Assembly: GCA_963771985.1 (NCBI GenBank)
Contig: CAVYVO010000010.1
Location: forward strand, 186,001 to 250,000
DNA from: Trebonia sp963771985
GTDB lineage: Bacteria > Actinomycetota > Actinomycetes > Streptosporangiales > Streptosporangiaceae
Direction of reading: 5' to 3'
DNA: 64,000 nucleotides
A program made the position numbers and the translations under genes. How positions within the stretch are numbered: the first letter of the stretch is position 1; each line of letters begins with the position of its first letter. Of the stretch, positions 58,413 to 64,000 are shown in pieces. A model generated the notes under the pieces. It was not told the DNA's origin. It saw only the letters and a program-made list of their open reading frames with translations, and did not search any database.

Positions 58413-59801
58413 ATGGGCGAACGACAGGACCGGGAACCGGGTGGAGCGCCGGGCGGCCGGCGGGACAGGCCGGGCAGGCGCGGTGTCCTGAAGGCAGGCC
58501 TGGCGGCCGGCGCGCTGGCCGGCACCGGCGCGTGGCGGTCGGCGCCCGGGCAGCGCCCACCGCGACGGCCGGGGTCGCTGCCCTATCCCCACCTCCCGGC
58601 GGGCACCGACACGATCCCGCGGATCGAGCACATCGTGGTCCTCATGATGGAGAACCACTCATTCGACAACAAGTTCGGCATGCTCCGGCGGCCTGGAGTG
58701 GACGGATTCCGGCTCGGTCCGGACGGCCTGCCGACAGCGACCAACCCGTATGCGAGCGGACAGCTGCAGCACGCGTTCAGGATGCCGACAACCTGCCAGA
58801 ACGGCACTGTGACGCAGGAGTGGGGAGCGAGTCACAAGCAGTTCGACAACGGCAGGATGGACGGCTTCGTGGTCACCAGCGGCGCGGAGGGTATGGGCTA
58901 CTGGCAGGAAGCAGACCAGCCGTTCTACTACTCGCTATTCCGCCACTTCCCGATCGCCGACAGGTACTTCTGCTCGGTCCTGGGGCAGACCTATCCCAAC
59001 CGCCGCTACCTGCTCGCCGCGACCTCGATCGGCCAGGTGGATGACACGCTGCCCAAGCTGACCGACTACCCGGCGAATGGGACGATCTACGACCAGCTCA
59101 ACGAGCACGGGATTACCTGGAAGGACTACTTCAGCACGCTCCCGACCGTCGAGCTCTACCCGAAGCTGTACCTTGACAACGTAGGGAAGAGAGTCGTTCC
59201 GATCGCCGACTTCTTCACCGACGCCGCGGCCGGCACGCTGCCGGACTACAGCCTTGTCGAGCCGAACTACAGCACCCAGTCCGAAGAGGACCCCCAGAAC
59301 ATAGCCGTCGGCGAGCAGTTCGCGGCCAGCGTGGTCAACGCGGTGATCAATGGGCCGGCGTGGGATAGGACACTGCTCCTGCTGACCTACGACGAGCACG
59401 GCGGCTACTACGACCACGTCCCGCCGCCGCGGGCCATCGCGCCAGACAGCATCCCCCCGGACGTGCCCGCCGGCGAGAGCGCCTACGACGGGTTCGGCAG
59501 GTACGGGTTCCGTGTCCCCTTCGCGCTGGTGTCCCCGTGGGCGCGCCGGCACTTCGTTTCCCATGAGGTCTACGACCACACCAGCATCCTGAAGCTGGTG
59601 GAGACGAAGTGGAATCTGCCCGCGCTTACCTACCGGGACGCCAACGCGGCCGCGATGCTCGACATGCTCGACCTGTGCGAGCCTTCGTTCGCGACACCAC
59701 CGCCCCTCGCGCGGCCCCTCGCGGTGGCTGACCCCTCGTCGCTGAGCTGCAGCGCGACGGGGCCCGGGACGATCCCGCCGCCAGGCTCGGTAACAGGCTG
59801 A
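58413..59801 (+). CDS. Tat-exported phosphoesterase (phospholipase C / acid phosphatase family)
   Basis: 462 residues from ATG 58413, GGGAGG upstream. Twin-arginine signal RRGVLKAGLAAGALAGTGAW (about 23-42). PF04185 family: IEHIVVLMMENHSFDNKFGMLRR with the metal-binding Glu-Asn and ENHS, DRYFCSVLGQTYPNRRYLLAATS, LLLTYDEHGGYYDHVPPP and VPFALVSPWARRHFVSHEVYDHTSILKLVE. Hydrolyses phosphoesters (phospholipids or phosphomonoesters) outside the membrane. Two Cys near the C-terminus may form a disulfide. Confidence 0.9.
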   Translation: MGERQDREPGGAPGGRRDRPGRRGVLKAGLAAGALAGTGAWRSAPGQRPPRRPGSLPYPHLPAGTDTIPRIEHIVVLMMENHSFDNKFGMLRRPGVDGFRLGPDGLPTATNPYASGQLQHAFRMPTTCQNGTVTQEWGASHKQFDNGRMDGFVVTSGAEGMGYWQEADQPFYYSLFRHFPIADRYFCSVLGQTYPNRRYLLAATSIGQVDDTLPKLTDYPANGTIYDQLNEHGITWKDYFSTLPTVELYPKLYLDNVGKRVVPIADFFTDAAAGTLPDYSLVEPNYSTQSEEDPQNIAVGEQFAASVVNAVINGPAWDRTLLLLTYDEHGGYYDHVPPPRAIAPDSIPPDVPAGESAYDGFGRYGFRVPFALVSPWARRHFVSHEVYDHTSILKLVETKWNLPALTYRDANAAAMLDMLDLCEPSFATPPPLARPLAVADPSSLSCSATGPGTIPPPGSVTG

Positions 59802-59873
59802 ACCGATCTATTTACCCAGCGTCGCCAGTGACCAGTGGTCCTGGGACCCTGCCGACGGTGCGAGACTAGGGGC

Positions 59874-60977
59874 ATGAGTGAGCTTTCGCCGCGGTTCCGC
59901 CCTGTGCTCGACACCTTTCCCGCTTACCAGCCCGGCAGGGTCCCGGCCGCAGCGGGCGGGCGGGCCCACAAGCTGTCCTCTAACGAGTCGCCTTACGGGC
60001 CGCTGCCGTCGGTCGCCGAGGTTATCGCGGAGGCGGGACGCGGCGTGAACCGTTATCCCGACAACGGAGCGGAAGCCCTCACCGCGGCGCTCGCGCGCCG
60101 GTTCGCCGTCCCGGCCGAGCACATCGCGGTCGGCTGCGGGTCCGTCGGCGTCCTCAAGCAGCTGCTCGAGGCGGTCAGTGATCCCGGCGCGGAGGTCCTC
60201 TACGCGTGGCGGTCCTTCGAGGCCTATCCGCCGCTCGCCGACCTCGCGGGCGCCACCTCGGTCCGCGTGCCGCTGCGCGAAGAGACCCATGACCTCAACG
60301 CCATGGCCGCGGCCATCACCCCGCGCACGAGGCTCATCCTCGTCTGCAACCCGAACAACCCGACCGGCACCGTCGTCGGCGGGCGGCAGCTCCTCGAGTT
60401 CCTCGACCAGGTGCCAGGGGACTGCCTGGTGGTGCTCGACGAGGCCTACCGGGAGTACATCCGCGACGAGGCCGTGCCGGACGGGATCGACTTGTACCGT
60501 GAGCGGCCGAACGTCGCGGTGCTGCGCACCTTCTCTAAGGCCTACGGCCTCGCCGGGCTGCGTGCCGGGTTCCTGATCGGGCACTCGCCGGTCGCGGCGG
60601 CCGTCAGGAAGACGATGCTCACGTTCACCGTCAGCTCGGTGGCACAGGCGGCTGCCGTGGCATCCCTGGCGGCCGAGGACGAACTCCTCGAGCGTGTCGA
60701 GTCCGTAGTGAAGGAGCGCGACCGAGTGCGTTCGGCGCTGCTGGCGGACGGCTGGGCCGTTCCCGTGACGGAGGCCAACTTCGTCTGGCTCCGCCTCGGC
60801 GAGCACACCGTGGCGTTCGCGGAGGAGTGCGAGCGCTCGGGTATCGCCGTCCGTCCGTTCGCCGGCGAGGGCGCCCGCGTCTCGATCGGAACCCCCGAGG
60901 CCAACGAGGCCTTCCTCGCGGTCGCGCACGCCTTCCCGCACCGCACCTGGCACGGGCAGGCCGAGGCGGCCGGCTAG
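59874..60977 (+). CDS. hisC: Histidinol-phosphate / aromatic aminotransferase
   Basis: 367 residues from ATG 59874. Class I/II PLP enzyme: KLSSNESPYGPLPSV, VGCGSVGVLKQLLEA, NPNNPTGT (159-166), LDEAYREYI and the Schiff-base Lys222 in TFSKAYGLAGLRAGFLIG. This subfamily covers HisC2 and the aromatic aminotransferase Pat (phenylpyruvate to Phe); with pheA elsewhere in the window the aromatic role is possible. Converges on murA; the two stops overlap in CTAG. Confidence 0.9.
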   Translation: MSELSPRFRPVLDTFPAYQPGRVPAAAGGRAHKLSSNESPYGPLPSVAEVIAEAGRGVNRYPDNGAEALTAALARRFAVPAEHIAVGCGSVGVLKQLLEAVSDPGAEVLYAWRSFEAYPPLADLAGATSVRVPLREETHDLNAMAAAITPRTRLILVCNPNNPTGTVVGGRQLLEFLDQVPGDCLVVLDEAYREYIRDEAVPDGIDLYRERPNVAVLRTFSKAYGLAGLRAGFLIGHSPVAAAVRKTMLTFTVSSVAQAAAVASLAAEDELLERVESVVKERDRVRSALLADGWAVPVTEANFVWLRLGEHTVAFAEECERSGIAVRPFAGEGARVSIGTPEANEAFLAVAHAFPHRTWHGQAEAAG

Positions 60978-62272
60978 CTGGCCCCGGCGGGCTCGTACTC
61001 CTCACACGCCACGTCGCCGCCGAGAGCGGCGAACCGCTCCACGACCGTCGCGTGACCGCGGTCGATGTAGTACCCGTTGGAGATCACCGTGTCGCCCTCG
61101 GCGGCAAGGCCCGCGAGGATCAGCGCCGCGCCGCCGCGCAGGTCGTGCGCCACCACGTCGCAGCCGCGCAGGACGCTGGGGCCGTGCACGATCGCGACAT
61201 TGCTGTCGATCTCCACCTTGGCGCCCATCTTGTTCAGCTCCGGCACCAGGGAGTACCGGCCGTCGAAGATGGTCTCCCTGATGTAGCTCGCGCCGTCGGC
61301 CAGCGTCGCGACAGCCATGATCGGCGACTGCAGGTCGGTGGCGTATCCCGGGTACGGGCTGGTGATCACGTTGATCGGGCGCAGCGGCTTTTCCCGGCGC
61401 ACCGTGAGCACGGCGCCGTTGGCGGCGAACTCGACGCCCATCTGCTCGAGCTTCCAGCGGACGACGCCGAAGTGGTCCAGGTTCGCGCCGACGAGATTGA
61501 TCTCACCGCCTGTGGCGGCCGCGGCCATGGCGAACACGCCGGCGTCGATCCGGTCCGCCATCACCGTGTGCTCGACCGCGGTCAGCTCCGGCACTCCGCG
61601 CACCGTGATGAAGCCTGTGCCGCCGCCGCTGATGTCCGCGCCCATCTTGGTGAGGAACGCGATCATGTCGAGCACCTCGGGCTCTTGCGCGGTGTTGTCG
61701 ATGATCGTCGTTCCTGGCGCGAGCGACGCCGCCATCATCAGGTTCTCGGTGCCGGTGTGCGACGGCGTGTCCAGGTACAGGTGGGCGCCGCGCAGCCCGT
61801 CCGAGGCCGTGATGCGGATGACCGTGTCACCCTCGTCCACGGTCGCGCCGAGCCGGGCGAAGCCGCGGTAGTGGAAGTCCAGGTTCCTGTCGCCCAGGTT
61901 GCAGCCGCCGATCCCCTCGATGACCGCCTCGCCGAACCGGTGCAGCAGCGCCGGCACGAACAGCACCGAACCGCGGAACCGCCGCGCGATCTCGGCGGGA
62001 AGCACAGGCGACGTCAGCCGCGACGCGTCCACGACCAGGGTGCGCTCCGCCTCGTGGAACTCCACCCGGGCGCCTATCGCCTGGGACAGTTCGACGGCGC
62101 GCCGGACGTCTTCGATCGGCGGGACATTCCGCAGCACGGTCCGGCCCTTGTCCGTCAGCAGCGATGCCGCGATCATCTTGAGCGCTGCGTTCTTCGCACC
62201 CTGGATGAAGACCGTGCCCTGCAGCGGCGTGCCACCACGGACGCGATAGCGGATCTCGGTGCCCTGGGTCAT
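60974..62272 (-). CDS. murA: UDP-N-acetylglucosamine 1-carboxyvinyltransferase MurA
   Basis: 432 residues. EPSP-synthase-like fold; Lys27-Asn28 in IQGAKNAALKMIAASLL, catalytic loop IEGIGGCNLGDRNLD with Cys124 at the position that fosfomycin alkylates, and GGAALILAGLAAEG. Transfers enolpyruvate to UDP-GlcNAc, first step of peptidoglycan synthesis. The loop has GDRNLD where GARPVD is common, and Cys rather than the Asp found in M. tuberculosis. It could be a second MurA-like paralogue. Confidence 0.88.
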   Translation of the reverse strand: MTQGTEIRYRVRGGTPLQGTVFIQGAKNAALKMIAASLLTDKGRTVLRNVPPIEDVRRAVELSQAIGARVEFHEAERTLVVDASRLTSPVLPAEIARRFRGSVLFVPALLHRFGEAVIEGIGGCNLGDRNLDFHYRGFARLGATVDEGDTVIRITASDGLRGAHLYLDTPSHTGTENLMMAASLAPGTTIIDNTAQEPEVLDMIAFLTKMGADISGGGTGFITVRGVPELTAVEHTVMADRIDAGVFAMAAAATGGEINLVGANLDHFGVVRWKLEQMGVEFAANGAVLTVRREKPLRPINVITSPYPGYATDLQSPIMAVATLADGASYIRETIFDGRYSLVPELNKMGAKVEIDSNVAIVHGPSVLRGCDVVAHDLRGGAALILAGLAAEGDTVISNGYYIDRGHATVVERFAALGGDVACEEYEPAGAS

Positions 62273-62377
62273 ATGGATACAACTCCTGTCCGAGGGGGAG
62301 TCTGCGAGAACGGCGCGTCATGTTCGTGACCGCGCCCTGGCGAACGCGTTGTCCAGTATGCCACCCGATCCGGGTGC

Positions 62378-63685
62378 TCAGGTGAGACCAGCGAGGCGCT
62401 CGAAGACGTGTCCCAGCCTGGCGACGTAACTTTCGGCGCGGAATGCCCGGTCAAGGGCCAGTTCATCGATCTCCATGCCCCTCTTCTTGCTTTCCGTGAG
62501 CAGCGAATCGCGGAATGGAGTCTGATTGTCCCACGTGTCCATCGCGGCGGCCTGCACCAGGGCGTACGCGTCCTCCCGTGACATGCCGCCGCTGACCAGT
62601 TCCAGCAGAACCGCCGAGGAGTACAGCAGCCCGTGCGTGATGTTCATGTTCGCGTGCATCCGGGCGGCGTCCACGGTGAGCCCCTCGACGAGGCCGATGG
62701 TGAGGTGCAGCATGTAGTCCGTGGCTATCGCGGCGTCGGGGAGCGCGATGCGCTCCACGCTCGAGTGCGATATGTCACGCTCATGCCAGAGCGGGATGCC
62801 CTCGGACACCGGGGTCACATATGACCGCACCACCCGTGCCAGCCCGCAGATCCGCTCGGAACGGACCGGATTCTTCTTGTGCGGCATCGCCGACGAGCCC
62901 TTCTGCCCGGAGCGGAACGGCTCGGCGAGCTCGCGCACCTCCGTCCGCTGACCGTGGCGGACCTCGAGCGCCACCGCCTCGCAGACCGTGGCGAGAATAG
63001 CCAGCGCCGATATCCATTCGGCGATGCCATCGCGCATCACGACCTGCGTGGCGACGTCGGCCGCGCGCAGCCCGAGCGCGGGCATGACAGCCGCCTCCAC
63101 CGCCGGGTCGATGTTCGAGTACGTGCCGACCGGTCCGGACAGCTTGCCGACCGCCACGGCTTCGCGGGCCCGGCGCACCCGGTCCCTGGACCTGGCGGCG
63201 GCGAACGCGAAGTCGGCGACCCGGTGTCCCCAGACGTCCGGCTCGGCGTGCACACCGTGCGTCCGCCCGGACCGCAGCGTGTCCCGGTGTGCGAGCGCGT
63301 GGTCACGCAGCACCGCGACCAGCCGGTCCGCTTTGGCCAGGATAAGGTCGGTGGCCTCGGCGAGCTGCAGCGCCAGCCCGGTATCCGCGAGGTCGGAGGA
63401 GGTCATCCCGTAATGCACGTAGGCGGCCGCCGACCGGGGGGTCGTGTTATCCGCCCACGCGGTGAGGAACGCGATCACGTCGTGGTCTGTCACGGCTTCG
63501 ACCGCTGCTACGGCTTCGGGCGTAGGAGGGGGTGCCGAACGGACCGGGGCGACTGCGTCGGCTGGCACCGTTCCCGCGCGGGCGTGGGCTTCCAGCACAA
63601 GGGTTTCCACCCGGCACCAGAGCTCGTACTTGTGGGCCTCGCTCCAGACCCGCCCCATCTCGGGCAGCGTGTACCTGTCGATCAT
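62378..63685 (-). CDS. purB: Adenylosuccinate lyase
   Basis: 435 residues. Fumarase/aspartase superfamily with signature GSSAMPHKKNP (263-273), SGRTHGVHAEPDVWGHR (catalytic His), YGMTSSDLADT and WHERDISHSSVER. Acts twice in purine synthesis (SAICAR to AICAR, adenylosuccinate to AMP). Next to purD on the same strand (72-bp gap). Confidence 0.95.
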   Translation of the reverse strand: MIDRYTLPEMGRVWSEAHKYELWCRVETLVLEAHARAGTVPADAVAPVRSAPPPTPEAVAAVEAVTDHDVIAFLTAWADNTTPRSAAAYVHYGMTSSDLADTGLALQLAEATDLILAKADRLVAVLRDHALAHRDTLRSGRTHGVHAEPDVWGHRVADFAFAAARSRDRVRRAREAVAVGKLSGPVGTYSNIDPAVEAAVMPALGLRAADVATQVVMRDGIAEWISALAILATVCEAVALEVRHGQRTEVRELAEPFRSGQKGSSAMPHKKNPVRSERICGLARVVRSYVTPVSEGIPLWHERDISHSSVERIALPDAAIATDYMLHLTIGLVEGLTVDAARMHANMNITHGLLYSSAVLLELVSGGMSREDAYALVQAAAMDTWDNQTPFRDSLLTESKKRGMEIDELALDRAFRAESYVARLGHVFERLAGLT

Positions 63686-63757
63686 GCTTCAACGGTAACC
63701 TGCCCCGCCCGCCGCTCCGCGACCAGCGCGAGCGCCACGATCGCCGTGAGACCCCCT

Positions 63758-64000
63758 TCAACTCCCCGAGATCGCTTGAAGCGCAATGTCATGCCGGTAC
63801 CAGCCACCGCGCATCTGGACAGATTCCACGACTTCGTAAGCCGCCGCCCGCGCGGCGGCGAGGTCTGGGCCTGATCCGACCGCGTTGAGCACGCGCCCCC
63901 CCGCGGACACCAGGCCGTCCCCGGTCCAGGAGGTGCCTGCGTGCAGGAGATAACCACGGGCCCGTTCAGTGTGATCGAATTTGATCTTGTCCCCTTGGAC
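63758..64000 (-). CDS. purD: Phosphoribosylamine-glycine ligase, C-terminal 80 residues
   Basis: The gene continues beyond the window. The visible end contains VQGDKIKFDHTERARGYLLH, GDGLVSAGGRVLNAVGSG, DLAAARAAAYEVVESVQMRG, GWYRHDI, the usual PurD C-terminus (SxGGRVL, A-x-Y-x2-V, Y-R-x-D-I). It is a late part of the ATP-grasp ligase that makes GAR from phosphoribosylamine and glycine. Stop TGA at 63758-63760. Frame depends on a run of seven G (63896-63902 region), so length of that run matters. Confidence 0.85.
   Translation of the reverse strand, partial: VQGDKIKFDHTERARGYLLHAGTSWTGDGLVSAGGRVLNAVGSGPDLAAARAAAYEVVESVQMRGGWYRHDIALQAISGS

Noticed and set aside
63682..63957. 92-codon leftward frame at the right edge
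   Set aside because: Shadow of the purD 3' end in another frame; the PurD C-terminus is recognisable in the correct frame ending at 63758.

Overview
High-GC actinomycete chromosome. The order ppiA, rhomboid, crgA, pknB, pknA, pbpA, rodA, pstP, fhaB, fhaA, tRNA-Leu is the standard actinobacterial cell-envelope/cell-division locus, usually found not far from oriC. Bpa (proteasome activator), SigE-type sigma factor and GlxA-like copper oxidase genes also point to Actinomycetes, perhaps a Streptosporangiales-like lineage; the genus cannot be fixed from the window. Frequent GTG starts, 4-bp stop/start overlaps and long antisense open frames fit high GC.

Layout. 1-14.5 kb: an anchored protein (partial), a multi-TM glycosyltransferase, small proteins, ppiA, rhomboid, crgA and the leftward fhaA-fhaB-pstP-rodA-pbpA-pknA-pknB operon (phospho-signalling coupled to peptidoglycan synthesis), closed by tRNA-Leu(CAG). 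A 12-bp-periodic array of four DnaA-box-like nonamers lies at 342-386. 14.5-25 kb: carbamate kinase, a Baeyer-Villiger-type monooxygenase, universal stress protein, PAS/GAF histidine kinase, an ABC ATPase whose frame runs antisense through the kinase gene, an anti-sigma/anti-anti-sigma-like pair, and a GT2 plus membrane glycosyltransferase pair. 25-33.8 kb: pheA, bpa, quinone oxidoreductase, a MinD/EspI-like ATPase, tRNA-Ser(TGA), HAD hydrolase, a GcvT/LigM-like folate enzyme and a LacI regulator. 33.8-42.7 kb: an editing-less threonyl-tRNA synthetase behind a Thr-codon leader peptide and attenuator hairpin, CtaG, an AAA ATPase, a MauE-like/DPBB-like pair, a SigE-family sigma factor, acyl-CoA synthetase and tRNA-Ser(GCT).

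42.8-53.6 kb is the accessory part: a papain-like protein, about 1 kb of non-coding DNA with repeats, an IS630-type element with terminal inverted repeats and a truncated transposase, then a six-gene operon (processive-type GT2, GT-C mannosyltransferase-like protein, DPM1-GtrA polyprenyl-phosphate glycosyltransferase, galactose-oxidase-like copper radical oxidase with an N-terminal beta-rich domain, a small secreted Cys protein, Sco copper chaperone). I read this as an envelope-glycan assembly and oxidation system analogous to, but differently composed from, Streptomyces CslA/GlxA. 53.6-64 kb: ROK-family protein, bPH-domain protein, a 51-aa membrane protein, tadA with its associated gene, tRNA-Ser(CGA), an esterase, a Tat-exported phosphoesterase, an aromatic/histidinol-phosphate aminotransferase, murA, purB and the 3' end of purD.

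A dispersed 20-bp palindrome (GGTCGATTGCGCAATCGACC and variants) recurs at least eight times, singly or as a paired ~50-bp cruciform, in non-coding DNA and once inside a coding sequence.
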